A DNA stretch of 23,837 nucleotides from an uncultured Clostridia bacterium (GCA_946186175.1 CAMHMG010000010.1:1-23837); one strand, 5' to 3'. Shown: positions 1-9,275, counted from the stretch's first letter. Translations and numbers: made by a program. Notes: generated by a model not told the origin, from the sequence alone.

Positions 1-3000
1 CAAATGACGTTTTTTATGTACGTGTAGATAGAACAAGAAAGGTGCCGATTACCGTACTTATTCGTTCTTTGGGAATCGGAACCAATGAGGAGATCAAAGA
101 ATTATTTGGCGATGAACCTAAGATTCTTGCAAGTATTGAGAAGGATTCAGCTACCAGCTATGAGGATGGTCTGTTAGAATTATATAAGAAGATTCGTCCG
201 GGTGAGCCCCTTGCAGTTGAAAGCGCAGAGAGTCTTATCAATGCGATGTTCTTTGATCCAAGACGTTATGACCTTGCAAAGGTTGGACGTTATAAGTTCA
301 ACAAGAAGCTGGCATTTAAGAATCGTATAGCAGGACATATTCTTGCTGAGGATGCAGTTAGTCCTGTAACAGGTGAGATTGTAGCAAAAGCAGGAGATAA
401 GCTTACAAGAGAATCAGCACAGGCAATTCAGTATGCCGCTGTTCCATATGTTATGATCCAGACAGAGACACGCAATGTCAAGGTGCTTTCTAATATGATG
501 GTCGATATCAAAGAGTATGTTAACTTTGATGTTGAAGAACTCGGCGTAACAGAAGAAGTATTTTATCCAATCCTTGCTCAGATTTTAGAAGAATACAAGG
601 ATGAGGAAGAACTTAAGCGTGCAATTAAGAGAGATATACATGATCTTATTCCTAAGCATATCACCAAGGAAGATATTCTTGCATCAATAAGTTACAATAT
701 TCACCTTGAGTATGGTATCGGTAATGATGATGATATTGACCACTTGGGCAATCGTCGTATCAGAGCAGTTGGCGAGCTCTTGCAGAATCAGTATCGTATA
801 GGTCTTTCAAGACTTGAACGTGTTGTAAGAGAGAGAATGTCAACTCAGGATATAGAGACTATTACACCACAGTCACTCATTAACATTAAGCCTGTAACAG
901 CTGCTGTTAAGGAATTCTTCGGAAGTTCACAGTTGTCACAGTTCATGGATCAGAATAATCCGCTCTCAGAGCTTACACATAAGAGACGTCTTTCAGCACT
1001 TGGTCCCGGTGGTCTTTCAAGAGATCGTGCCGGATTTGAGGTTCGAGACGTTCACTATACACACTATGGAAGAATGTGTCCTATTGAGACACCAGAAGGT
1101 CCTAACATCGGACTTATCAACTCACTTGCAACATATGCAAGGATTAATCAGTATGGTTTTGTCGAGGCGCCATACAGAAAGCTTGACAAGACAGATCCTA
1201 AGAATCCTATCGTAACTGATGAGGTTGTATATCTTACTGCTGACGAGGAGGATAATTATGTAGTAGCTCAGGCTAATGAGCAGGTTAACCCGGATGGCAC
1301 GTTTGTGCGTTCTCGTATAGCAGGTCGTTTCCGTGAAGAGACTGCCGAGTTCGACAGAGAGAGAGTTGACCTTATGGATGTATCTCCTAAGATGGTATTC
1401 TCAGTGGCAACATCAATGATTCCATTCCTGGAGAATGATGATGCTAACCGTGCACTCATGGGATCAAACATGCAGAGACAGGCAGTTCCTTTGTTAAAGA
1501 CAGAAGCTCCTATAGTTGGTACCGGAATGGAAGGAAAGGCTGCGGTTGACTCCGGAGTTTGTATTATTGCAAAACATGACGGTGTCGTTGACAAATCAAC
1601 TAGTAAAGAAATCGTTGTCAAATGTGACGACGGAAGCAAAGACACTTATGAAGTAATCAAATTCGCAAGAAGTAATCAGGGTAACTGTATGAATCAGAGA
1701 CCTATTGTGAATAAGGGTGACAGAGTTAAGGCCGGAGACGTTATCGCTGACGGTGCTTCTACTGCAGGTGGTGAGATAGCACTTGGCAAGAACCCTCTTA
1801 TCGGTTTCATGACATGGGAAGGTTATAATTACGAGGATGCCGTACTTCTTAGTGAAAGACTTGTTCAGGAGGATGTATATACTTCTGTTCATATAGAAGA
1901 GTATGAAGTGGATGCAAGAGATACTAAGCTCGGACCTGAAGAGATCACAAGAGAGCTTGCAGGTCAATCTCAGGATCTTCTTAAAAACCTTGACGAGAAT
2001 GGTATTATCCGAATAGGTGCAGAGGTTCGTGCCAATGATATCCTTGTTGGTAAAGTTACTCCTAAGGGAGAGACAGAACTTACTGCTGAGGAAAGATTGC
2101 TTCGCGCAATTTTTGGTGAGAAAGCAAGAGAGGTTCGTGATACGTCACTTCGTGTACCTCATGGTGCTTTCGGTATTGTAATGGATACTAAAATGTTCAC
2201 AAGAGAGAATGGAGATGAACTTCCACCGGGAGTTAACAAATCTGTTCGTGTATATATAGCACAGAAGAGAAAGATCAGCGTTGGTGATAAGATGGCCGGT
2301 CGTCATGGTAACAAGGGTGTTATCTCGCGTATTCTTCCTGTTGAAGATATGCCATTCCTTCCTAACGGACGTCCGCTCGACATCGTGCTTAATCCTTTGG
2401 GTGTGCCTTCGCGTATGAATATCGGACAGGTGCTTGAAGTGCATTTGGGACTTGCAGCTAAGGCGCTTGGATTTAAGATTTCTACTCCTGTATTTGACGG
2501 AGCTAATGAGGAAGATATCATGGAAACTCTTGAGATGGCTAATGATTATGTCAATACAGAGTGGGAAGATTTCGATAAAAAATGGAGAAGTCAGGTAGCC
2601 GATGAAGTTATGGATTACCTTTATGAGAACCGCGACCATAGAGAAGAGTGGAAGGGTGTTCCAATCAACCGTACAGGTAAGGTTACACTTCGTGACGGAC
2701 GTACCGGTGAGGAATTTGATTCTCCTGTAACAATCGGTTTCATGCATTATTTGAAACTTCATCACCTTGTTGATGATAAGATACATGCCCGTTCTACCGG
2801 ACCATACTCACTCGTAACACAGCAGCCGCTTGGTGGTAAAGCACAATTTGGTGGACAGCGCTTCGGAGAGATGGAGGTTTGGGCTCTTGAGGCATATGGA
2901 GCTTCATATACACTTCAGGAAATCCTAACAGTTAAGTCCGATGATGTTGTGGGTCGTGTTAAGACATATGAGGCAATTATCAAGGGTGACAATATTCCTG

Positions 3001-3332
3001 AACCGGGTATTCCGGAATCATTTAAGGTACTTCTTAAGGAGTTCCAGTCACTTGCACTCGATGTAAGAGTATTGAAGGCTGAGGATGACGGAGAGTACTC
3101 TGAGGTCGAGATCGGTGAGAATATTGATTATGGCAATGATGATATGAGAAGATTCGGAGATATGGATTACGATGGTCAGGAAGCGGAGATGAAAGAGCAT
3201 GGATACTCCGGTGTTGACGAAGATGATAACAACTTCGAATTAGAAGGCAATGGTTATGATGATAGCTATGAGGATGACTATGGCGATGATGATAGTTATG
3301 ACGACAGCTATGATGATAATTATGATGAATAA
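1..3332 (+). CDS. rpoB: RNA polymerase beta subunit, 5' end missing
   Basis: Beta subunit of DNA-dependent RNA polymerase, which forms the catalytic core with beta'. The reading frame is open from base 3 (NDVFYVRVDRTRKVPITVLI...), so the GTG at 42 is an internal valine and the true start lies upstream of the window. The rifampicin-binding cluster GSSQLSQFMDQNNPLSELTH begins at 921. Its three main resistance positions look wild type: Asp (GAT 948), His (CAT 978) and Ser (TCA 993). Further conserved blocks include RMCPIETPEGPNIGLI, GDKMAGRHGNKGV and GGKAQFGGQRFGEMEVWAL. The last 70 or so residues form a very acidic, Tyr/Asp-rich tail beyond the conserved core (from about 3120). rpoC follows after 18 nt, the usual rpoBC operon. 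Identity is certain; only the length is truncated. Confidence 0.98.
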   Translation, partial: NDVFYVRVDRTRKVPITVLIRSLGIGTNEEIKELFGDEPKILASIEKDSATSYEDGLLELYKKIRPGEPLAVESAESLINAMFFDPRRYDLAKVGRYKFNKKLAFKNRIAGHILAEDAVSPVTGEIVAKAGDKLTRESAQAIQYAAVPYVMIQTETRNVKVLSNMMVDIKEYVNFDVEELGVTEEVFYPILAQILEEYKDEEELKRAIKRDIHDLIPKHITKEDILASISYNIHLEYGIGNDDDIDHLGNRRIRAVGELLQNQYRIGLSRLERVVRERMSTQDIETITPQSLINIKPVTAAVKEFFGSSQLSQFMDQNNPLSELTHKRRLSALGPGGLSRDRAGFEVRDVHYTHYGRMCPIETPEGPNIGLINSLATYARINQYGFVEAPYRKLDKTDPKNPIVTDEVVYLTADEEDNYVVAQANEQVNPDGTFVRSRIAGRFREETAEFDRERVDLMDVSPKMVFSVATSMIPFLENDDANRALMGSNMQRQAVPLLKTEAPIVGTGMEGKAAVDSGVCIIAKHDGVVDKSTSKEIVVKCDDGSKDTYEVIKFARSNQGNCMNQRPIVNKGDRVKAGDVIADGASTAGGEIALGKNPLIGFMTWEGYNYEDAVLLSERLVQEDVYTSVHIEEYEVDARDTKLGPEEITRELAGQSQDLLKNLDENGIIRIGAEVRANDILVGKVTPKGETELTAEERLLRAIFGEKAREVRDTSLRVPHGAFGIVMDTKMFTRENGDELPPGVNKSVRVYIAQKRKISVGDKMAGRHGNKGVISRILPVEDMPFLPNGRPLDIVLNPLGVPSRMNIGQVLEVHLGLAAKALGFKISTPVFDGANEEDIMETLEMANDYVNTEWEDFDKKWRSQVADEVMDYLYENRDHREEWKGVPINRTGKVTLRDGRTGEEFDSPVTIGFMHYLKLHHLVDDKIHARSTGPYSLVTQQPLGGKAQFGGQRFGEMEVWALEAYGASYTLQEILTVKSDDVVGRVKTYEAIIKGDNIPEPGIPESFKVLLKEFQSLALDVRVLKAEDDGEYSEVEIGENIDYGNDDMRRFGDMDYDGQEAEMKEHGYSGVDEDDNNFELEGNGYDDSYEDDYGDDDSYDDSYDDNYDE

Positions 3333-3350
3333 TAGGAGGAGAGCAGATAA

Positions 3351-6300
3351 ATGTCAGCTATGAATAATCAGGTAGTAGAACAACAGATGAACTTTGATGC
3401 GATCAAGATTGGACTTGCTTCTCCGGAAAAGATTAGAGAGTGGTCTCGTGGTGAGGTTAAGAAGCCTGAAACCATCAACTACAGAACATTGAAGCCTGAA
3501 CGCGACGGCTTGTTCTGTGAAAGAATATTTGGACCAAGTAAGGACTGGGAATGCCACTGTGGAAAGTATAAGAAGATTCGTTACAAAGGCGTAATCTGTG
3601 ACAGATGTGGTGTTGAAGTTACCAAAGCTAATGTACGTCGTGAGAGAATGGGACATATTGAGCTTGCAGCACCGGTTTCACATATATGGTATTTCAAGGG
3701 TATTCCAAGCCGTATGGGACTTATACTTGATATATCTCCAAGAACTTTGGAGAAAGTTCTCTATTTTGCATCATATATTGTGCTTGATCCGGGTGAGACT
3801 AATCTTGCCTATAAGCAGGTGCTTTCTGAGAAAGAGTACCGCGATGCAGAAGAAGAGTACGGATATGGCAAATTCCGTGTTGGCATGGGTGCGGAATCTG
3901 TCAAAGAGCTTTTAGAGGCAATTGACCTTGAGAAAGAAGCTGTAGAATTAAAGGCAGAGCTTAAGGAATCAACAGGCCAGAAGCGTGCAAAGATTATTAA
4001 GAGATTAGAGGTTGTTGAGGCATTCCGTACATCAGGAAACAAGCCTGAATGGATGATCCTTGATGCAGTTCCGGTTCTTCCACCGGATCTTCGTCCTATG
4101 GTTCAGTTGGACGGTGGACGTTTTGCAACGTCAGATCTTAATGACTTATATAGAAGAATTATTAACCGTAATAACCGTCTTAACAGATTGTTAGAGCTTG
4201 GCGCTCCTGATATAATTGTCAGAAATGAGAAGAGAATGCTTCAGGAAGCTGTTGATGCGCTTATTGATAACGGTCGTCGTGGACGTCCGGTAACAGGTCC
4301 CGGAAACCGTGCACTTAAGTCCCTTTCTGATATGTTAAAGGGTAAACAGGGACGTTTCCGTCAGAACCTTTTGGGTAAGCGTGTTGACTATTCAGGTCGT
4401 TCGGTTATTGTCGTAGGACCTGAACTTAAGATATATCAGTGTGGTCTTCCGAAAGAGATGGCTATTGAGTTATTCAAGCCATTCGTTATGAAAGAATTAG
4501 TTGCAAGAAAGCTTGCGCATAATGTTAAATCAGCTAAGAAGATGGTTGAGAAGCTTGAAGAGGCTGTATGGGATGTATTAGAGGATGTTATCAAAGAGCA
4601 TCCGGTAATGCTTAACCGTGCTCCAACGCTTCACAGACTTGGTATTCAGGCGTTTGAGCCAATCCTGGTAGAGGGTAAAGCTATCAAGCTTCATCCGCTT
4701 GTATGTACAGCATTTAACGCTGACTTCGATGGTGACCAGATGGCTGTGCATCTTCCTCTTTCGGTTGAGGCTCAGGCTGAGTGTAGATTCTTACTTCTCT
4801 CGCCTAACAACTTGCTTAAACCGTCAGACGGTGCTCCTGTTGCCGTTCCTTCACAGGATATGGTTCTTGGTATCTACTATCTTACAATTGATAAGCCTGG
4901 AGACAAGGGCGAAGGAAAGATATTCAAGTCTAAGAACGAGGCAATTCTTGCATATGAGAATGGTGAAGTAACACTTCATGCTAAGATCAAGGTGAGGATG
5001 CGAGGCACTACACCGGATGGAGCGGAAATAACTAAGGTTATAGAATCAACACTTGGAAGAATTCTTTTCAATGAGATAATTCCACAGGATTTAGGAATTG
5101 TTGACAGAAGTGTTCCGGGTAATGAATTATTGTTAGAGATTGATTATCTTGTTGGTAAGAAACAGTTAAAAGGAATCCTTGATAAATGTATCAACATACA
5201 TGGTGCAACTAAGACTGCAGAAGTTTTGGATGATATTAAGAGCATAGGTTATAAGTATTCAACAAAGGGTGCTCTTACTGTTTCAATTTCCGAGATGACA
5301 GTGCCTGCTGCAAAGAAAGAAATACTTAATACTGCTCAGGAGACAGTTGATAAGATCAATGCATTGTTCAAGGATGGATACGGTACTGAAGAAGAACGTT
5401 ACCAGGCAGTTGTTAAGACCTGGGATGCAGCTGATAAACAGCTTACAAAAGCCCTTCTTAACGGTCTTGATACTTACAACAATATCAAGATGATGGCAGA
5501 GTCAGGAGCCCGTGGTTCTGACCAGCAGATCAAACAGCTTGCCGGAATGCGTGGATTGATGGCAGATACAACAGGTCGTACTATCGAGCTTCCGATTAAG
5601 TCAAACTTCCGTGAAGGTCTTGATGTTTTGGAGTACTTCATTTCAGCTCATGGTGCACGTAAGGGACTTTCAGATACAGCTCTTCGTACAGCCGATTCGG
5701 GATATTTGACAAGACGTCTTGTTGATGTATCTCAGGAACTTATTATACGTGAAGTTGACTGTTGCGAGGGCAAGGGTATAATCCCCGGCTCTGTTGTTGA
5801 AGCATTTACTGAGGGTAAGGAATTGATCGAGAGCTTCCAGGAGCGTATTACAGGTCGTTATACAGCCGTGTCAGTATTTGACAAGGACGGTAACATGATC
5901 GTTAAAGCTAATCACATGATCACTCCTAAACGTGCGGAGAGAATTATTCGTGACGGTGTCGATGAGAATGGCAACCCTATTACTAAGTTAAAGATTCGTA
6001 ATATACTTAATTGTAAGTCTCATATTGGTGTCTGTGCTAAGTGTTACGGTGCCAACATGGCAACAGGTCAGGCTGTACAGGTTGGAGAGGCTGTAGGTAT
6101 TATAGCTGCTCAGTCAATTGGTGAGCCTGGTACACAGCTTACGATGAGAACCTTCCATACAGGTGGTGTTGCCGGTGAGGATATCACACAGGGTCTTCCT
6201 CGTGTAGAGGAGCTTTTTGAGGCACGTAAGCCTAAGGGACTCGCTATTATAACTGAGATAGCCGGTAAGGTACAGATTCGAGATACCAAGAAGAAACGTG

Positions 6301-7073
6301 AAGTTGTTATCACTAATGATGAGACGGGTGAATCTAAAGCATATTTGATCCCATATGATTCAAGAATCAAAGTATTTGATGATCAGGTTGTTGAAGCCGG
6401 AGATGAGATTACGATCGGTTCAGTAACACCTCATGATATCTTGAAAATCAAGGGCGTACGTGCTGTTCAGGATTACATGCTTCGTGAGGTTCAGAAGGTT
6501 TATCGTCTTCAGGGCGTTGATATCAATGATAAGCATATCGAGGTTATTGTTCGTCAGATGCTTAAGAAGGTCAAGATAGAGCAAAGCGGTGATTCGGGAT
6601 ATCTTCCTGGAACACATGTAGATGTTCTTGACTTTGAAGAGATGAATGCCCGCTTAGAAGCAGAAGGGAAGAATCCGGCTGTGGGAACTCAGGTAATGCT
6701 TGGAATTACCAAGGCATCACTTGCTACAAGTTCATTCCTTTCAGCAGCTTCCTTCCAGGAAACTACAAAGGTTCTTACTGAGGCTGCAATCAAGGGTAAG
6801 ATCGATCCTCTTACAGGTCTTAAGGAAAATGTACTTATCGGTAAGTTGATTCCTGCTGGTACAGGTATGAAACGTTATCGTAATGTTAAGCTTGACAGTG
6901 AGGACGAAGTTCTTAATTTTGATGATGAGAAGCTTATTGATACTGAAGAATCAAATGAAGAGAACGCTGAGGCTGTTGAAACTGCAGAATCGGTTGAAGA
7001 TGTTGCTGATGTCGAGAATGATGACAATAGCTATGAAACTGCAACAGTTGACTCAAAAGAAACTGTTGAGTAA
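3351..7073 (+). CDS. rpoC: RNA polymerase beta' subunit
   Basis: Beta' subunit of RNA polymerase, 1240 residues and complete. The catalytic Mg-binding motif NADFDGD is at residues 456-462. The N-terminal zinc site has C68, C70, C83 and C86, and the second zinc site has C804 (or C805), C888, C895 and C898. The trigger-loop region QSIGEPGTQLTMRTFHTGG is intact. The ATG at 3351 is chosen because AGGAGG at 3334-3339 lies 11 nt upstream; the next ATG, at 3360, is too far. The last 60 or so residues form an acidic, low-complexity tail. The gene is co-transcribed with rpoB and ends before the hairpin terminator at 7120-7145. Confidence 0.98.
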   Translation: MSAMNNQVVEQQMNFDAIKIGLASPEKIREWSRGEVKKPETINYRTLKPERDGLFCERIFGPSKDWECHCGKYKKIRYKGVICDRCGVEVTKANVRRERMGHIELAAPVSHIWYFKGIPSRMGLILDISPRTLEKVLYFASYIVLDPGETNLAYKQVLSEKEYRDAEEEYGYGKFRVGMGAESVKELLEAIDLEKEAVELKAELKESTGQKRAKIIKRLEVVEAFRTSGNKPEWMILDAVPVLPPDLRPMVQLDGGRFATSDLNDLYRRIINRNNRLNRLLELGAPDIIVRNEKRMLQEAVDALIDNGRRGRPVTGPGNRALKSLSDMLKGKQGRFRQNLLGKRVDYSGRSVIVVGPELKIYQCGLPKEMAIELFKPFVMKELVARKLAHNVKSAKKMVEKLEEAVWDVLEDVIKEHPVMLNRAPTLHRLGIQAFEPILVEGKAIKLHPLVCTAFNADFDGDQMAVHLPLSVEAQAECRFLLLSPNNLLKPSDGAPVAVPSQDMVLGIYYLTIDKPGDKGEGKIFKSKNEAILAYENGEVTLHAKIKVRMRGTTPDGAEITKVIESTLGRILFNEIIPQDLGIVDRSVPGNELLLEIDYLVGKKQLKGILDKCINIHGATKTAEVLDDIKSIGYKYSTKGALTVSISEMTVPAAKKEILNTAQETVDKINALFKDGYGTEEERYQAVVKTWDAADKQLTKALLNGLDTYNNIKMMAESGARGSDQQIKQLAGMRGLMADTTGRTIELPIKSNFREGLDVLEYFISAHGARKGLSDTALRTADSGYLTRRLVDVSQELIIREVDCCEGKGIIPGSVVEAFTEGKELIESFQERITGRYTAVSVFDKDGNMIVKANHMITPKRAERIIRDGVDENGNPITKLKIRNILNCKSHIGVCAKCYGANMATGQAVQVGEAVGIIAAQSIGEPGTQLTMRTFHTGGVAGEDITQGLPRVEELFEARKPKGLAIITEIAGKVQIRDTKKKREVVITNDETGESKAYLIPYDSRIKVFDDQVVEAGDEITIGSVTPHDILKIKGVRAVQDYMLREVQKVYRLQGVDINDKHIEVIVRQMLKKVKIEQSGDSGYLPGTHVDVLDFEEMNARLEAEGKNPAVGTQVMLGITKASLATSSFLSAASFQETTKVLTEAAIKGKIDPLTGLKENVLIGKLIPAGTGMKRYRNVKLDSEDEVLNFDDEKLIDTEESNEENAEAVETAESVEDVADVENDDNSYETATVDSKETVE

Positions 7074-7119
7074 AGAACAATACTGATGAGTTATATTCAT
7101 AATATATAATAATAAAATG

Positions 7120-7145
7120 GGAGCAGGTTTAAATTGACCTGCTCC
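7120..7145 (+). terminator. Rho-independent terminator of rpoBC, probably bidirectional
   Basis: A perfect 9-bp stem, GGAGCAGGT (7120-7128) with ACCTGCTCC (7137-7145), has an 8-nt loop and is followed on the plus strand by a T-rich run (TTACTTTTAATATTTTTA). Read on the minus strand, the same hairpin is followed by CATTTTATTATTATATATT. It could therefore also stop transcription from the convergent acyl-CoA synthetase gene. Confidence 0.85.
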
Positions 7146-7163
7146 TTACTTTTAATATTTTTA

Positions 7164-7240
7164 TGGGTAATTGCGAAATCAAATATATGTTTCTTTCATT
7201 GTTCATATAATATAGTTCCATTGCAAACACGCTTTCGCTC
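7164..7240 (-). repeat. Inverted-repeat element family 1, copy A (single arm)
   Basis: The left end GGTAATTGCGAAA begins at 7166. The following sequence, through ATATATGTTTCTTTC, ATATAGTTCCAT and CACGCTTTCGCTC, matches the reverse complement of the right half of copy C (about 10209-10281) with scattered substitutions. No second terminus is visible in 7241-7292, so this is a truncated or solo arm. It lies between the rpoBC terminator and the end of the convergent acyl-CoA synthetase gene. Confidence 0.7.
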
Positions 7241-7292
7241 TAAAGGAAAAATGAATAAATCAACTGAAAATAATTATAACTGGGCCTTTATA

Positions 7293-8927
7293 TTATCCAC
7301 GATTCTGAGCATCGACAACACTTCCGCCGGCATATATCTCTCTTAGTTTTGGCTTCTCAATCTTTCCGGTTGGATTTCTCGGTATGTCAGCAAATATGAT
7401 TTTACGAGGACGTTTGTATCTCGGAAGTTTATGACACATTTCATTAATTTCATCTTCAGTTAAAATTATGTTTTCTTTGGGTTCAATAATAGCACAGGTA
7501 ATCTCGCCAAGACGCTTATCAGGCAAACCGATTACAGCAACATCATGAACACCTGAATGAGTTCTGATAAAGTCTTCAATTTGAACGGGATAAATGTTTT
7601 CGCCACCGCTGATGATAACATCTTTCTTACGGTCTACTAAGAAGATGAAGCCATCTTCATCCTCCTGTGCCATATCACCTGTAAATAACCAGCCGTCTTT
7701 TAATACTTCTTCAGTTGCTTTTTCATCATGATAATAGCATGTCATTACTCCGGGGCCCTTAACACAGAGTTCACCGACGCTTCCGCGTTCAACGGTGTTA
7801 GCATTTTCATCAACTATCTTAACTTCCCAGCCATATCCGGCCTTGCCGATTGCACCTACCTTGTGAATGTTCTCAACACCTAAATGAACACAACCGGGAC
7901 CAATAGATTCTGAAAGCCCGTAGTTGGTATCGTATTGATGATTCGGAAAATACTCCTTCCATTTCTTGATAAGGCTCGGTGGAACAGGCTGTGCTCCTAT
8001 ATGCATCAGTCTCCACTGTGAAAGCTCGTAGTCTTCTAATTTGACTTTGCCACTCTCAATAGCCTCAAGAATATCCTGTGCCCATGGAACAAGGAGCCAT
8101 ACAATAGTACAATGTTCTTTAGATACGGCATCTAATATATACTCAGGTTTTGTGCCTTTAAGAAGAACAGCTTTACTGCCGGAAAGAAGACTTCCAAACC
8201 AGTGCATTTTCGCTCCCGTATGGTAAAGTGGTGGAATACATAGGAAAACATCATCTCTTGTCTGGCCGTGATGGTTCTGTTCAACTTTGCAGGAATGCAT
8301 AAGGCTTTCGTGGTTGTGAAGGATTGCCTTAGGGAAACCGGTAGTTCCGGATGAAAAGTAAATCGCTGCATCATCATCATCAGTAAGCTTAATGTCAGGT
8401 GACAAAGAAGAGCAGTTAGCGGTCATTGTAATATAATCCTCCGCAAAAGTAGGACAGTTATCACCTACATAGAACAGAAGACGATTCTGGTTAATATTGT
8501 CGGCAATCTCCTCCACACGTCCAATGAATTCAGGTCCGAATACAAGTATGTCTACATCTGCAAGCTTAACGCAGTATTCGATCTCATCCGGTGCATAACG
8601 GAAATTGAGAGGAACAGCTAAAGCCCCGGTCTTCAATATACCGAAGTAAATTGGAAGCCATTCGAGACAATTCATAAGAAGGATTGCGACCTTATCCCCT
8701 TTCTTGATACCTCTTGAAATAAGAAGGTTGGCAAAACGATTAGCCTTTTCATTCATTACATGCCAGGTGATCTCACGTCTGTAGTGTGTTGTAGGATTGG
8801 GTTCCATAAGTTCATATTCTTTCCAGGTTACGCGGCGGATTTCCTTAACTTCGGGATTGATCTCGACCAGGCAGATATCGTCCGGATATTCACGGACATT
8901 TTTTTCCAGTAATTCTGTTATTGGCAT
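7293..8927 (-). CDS. AMP-forming acyl-CoA synthetase (class I adenylate-forming enzyme)
   Basis: A 544-residue ligase expected to activate a carboxylic acid to an acyl-adenylate and pass it to CoA. Visible motifs are SSGTTGFPK (192-200, ATP/phosphate binding), YGLSES (336-341), TGD (416-418), the hinge DRKKD (432-436) with GGENIYP, and the C-terminal catalytic lysine K522 in NPTGKIEK. The open frame extends to 9002, but the start is placed at 8927 because AAGGAG at 8940-8935 lies 7 nt upstream and the extra 25 codons would run through a hairpin repeat (copy B). The substrate cannot be read from sequence. Medium- or long-chain fatty acid and aromatic acid are both possible. It stands alone, with no beta-oxidation genes nearby. 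Its leader would carry copy B as a hairpin just before the ribosome binding site. Confidence 0.9.
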   Translation of the reverse strand: MPITELLEKNVREYPDDICLVEINPEVKEIRRVTWKEYELMEPNPTTHYRREITWHVMNEKANRFANLLISRGIKKGDKVAILLMNCLEWLPIYFGILKTGALAVPLNFRYAPDEIEYCVKLADVDILVFGPEFIGRVEEIADNINQNRLLFYVGDNCPTFAEDYITMTANCSSLSPDIKLTDDDDAAIYFSSGTTGFPKAILHNHESLMHSCKVEQNHHGQTRDDVFLCIPPLYHTGAKMHWFGSLLSGSKAVLLKGTKPEYILDAVSKEHCTIVWLLVPWAQDILEAIESGKVKLEDYELSQWRLMHIGAQPVPPSLIKKWKEYFPNHQYDTNYGLSESIGPGCVHLGVENIHKVGAIGKAGYGWEVKIVDENANTVERGSVGELCVKGPGVMTCYYHDEKATEEVLKDGWLFTGDMAQEDEDGFIFLVDRKKDVIISGGENIYPVQIEDFIRTHSGVHDVAVIGLPDKRLGEITCAIIEPKENIILTEDEINEMCHKLPRYKRPRKIIFADIPRNPTGKIEKPKLREIYAGGSVVDAQNRG

Positions 8928-8957
8928 AATTCTTCTCCTTGTAAATATATAATTGAT

Positions 8958-9010
8958 TAGGTAATTGCGAAACACATTGAAATGTGTATATGAGTTTTGC
9001 AATTACCTTA
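8958..9010. repeat. Inverted-repeat element family 1, copy B (short form)
   Basis: A compact copy of about 52 bp. The left end TAGGTAATTGCGAAAC starts at 8958 and the right end is GAGTTTTGCAATTACCTTA. The outer 9 bp (GGTAATTGC/GCAATTACC) pair perfectly, and an inner ACACAT/ATGTGT pair adds a second stem. On the minus strand this would fold as a hairpin in the 5' leader of the acyl-CoA synthetase mRNA, about 18 nt upstream of its AAGGAG. Confidence 0.8.
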
Positions 9011-9023
9011 GTTAGGTCAGATA

Positions 9024-9053
9024 ACTATAATACTCTAAATGACGCTTTTACAA
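9024..9053 (-). promoter_or_regulatory. Candidate promoter of the acyl-CoA synthetase gene
   Basis: On the minus strand TTGTAA (9053-9048) and TATAGT (9029-9024) are 18 nt apart. This is a modest match to a housekeeping promoter. It would start a transcript that opens directly into the copy B hairpin. Confidence 0.3.
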
Positions 9054-9109
9054 TTTAAAACTTTAACGCTTTTATCAATTGAAGTGAGTTGCATACAGTT
9101 GTTCAGGTA

Positions 9110-9134
9110 GCATTTTGCATTTACTGCAAAATGC
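9110..9134. repeat. Perfect 10-bp inverted repeat
   Basis: GCATTTTGCA (9110-9119) and TGCAAAATGC (9125-9134) pair perfectly around the 5-nt loop TTTAC. No poly-T tract follows on either strand, so it is not an obvious terminator. It could be an operator-like palindrome or an RNA hairpin. Confidence 0.5.
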
Positions 9135-9160
9135 GTACGAAAAATTATATTTTACGATAC

Positions 9161-9199
9161 GACGGGCATACTGGAAGGTGCGTGAGCACCATGCATGTC
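9161..9199 (+). other. Possible structured RNA hairpin with GTGA tetraloop
   Basis: Nested complementary pairs are visible: GAC/GTC (9161-9163 with 9197-9199), GCAT/ATGC (9166-9169 with 9191-9194), and GGTGC/GCACC (9177-9181 with 9186-9190). The last pair closes on GTGA, a GNRA-type tetraloop in plus-strand RNA. The family 2 hairpin begins 3 nt further on. Whether this strand is transcribed is unknown. Confidence 0.3.
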
Positions 9200-9201
9200 G
9201 C

Positions 9202-9230
9202 GTATCTATGAAGCATAGCTGAATAGATAC
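9202..9230 (+). repeat. Family 2 hairpin repeat, copy 1
   Basis: A 29-bp unit identical to copy 3 (22893-22921), including the upstream TGTCGC. Outer arms GTATCTAT/ATAGATAC and inner arms AGC/GCT are separated by GA on each side and close on an ATA loop. The GA/GA internal loop would form tandem sheared G-A pairs only if the plus strand is RNA. Confidence 0.8.
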
Positions 9231-9245
9231 AATTGTATAAAAAAT

Positions 9246-9275
9246 AATTCCAACTGTCAATGAAAAGTTGGAATT
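9246..9275 (-). terminator. Rho-independent terminator, minus strand, probably ending the HAD phosphatase transcript
   Basis: A 9-bp stem, AATTCCAAC (9246-9254) with GTTGGAATT (9267-9275), has a 12-nt loop. Read on the minus strand it is followed by ATTTTTTATAC (9245 downward). It lies about 130 nt past the stop codon of the HAD gene. It would separate that gene from the acyl-CoA synthetase downstream. Confidence 0.6.

Noticed and set aside
2145..2786. 213-codon open frame antisense to rpoB (also the antisense frames 1268-1645 and 1596-1967)
   Set aside because: It lies wholly inside the strongly conserved rpoB sequence, with no ribosome binding site and a composition expected of a shadow frame.
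7134..7346. 70-codon plus-strand frame after rpoC
   Set aside because: It starts inside the terminator loop, crosses repeat copy A and runs into the 3' end of the convergent gene. It has no plausible ribosome binding site.
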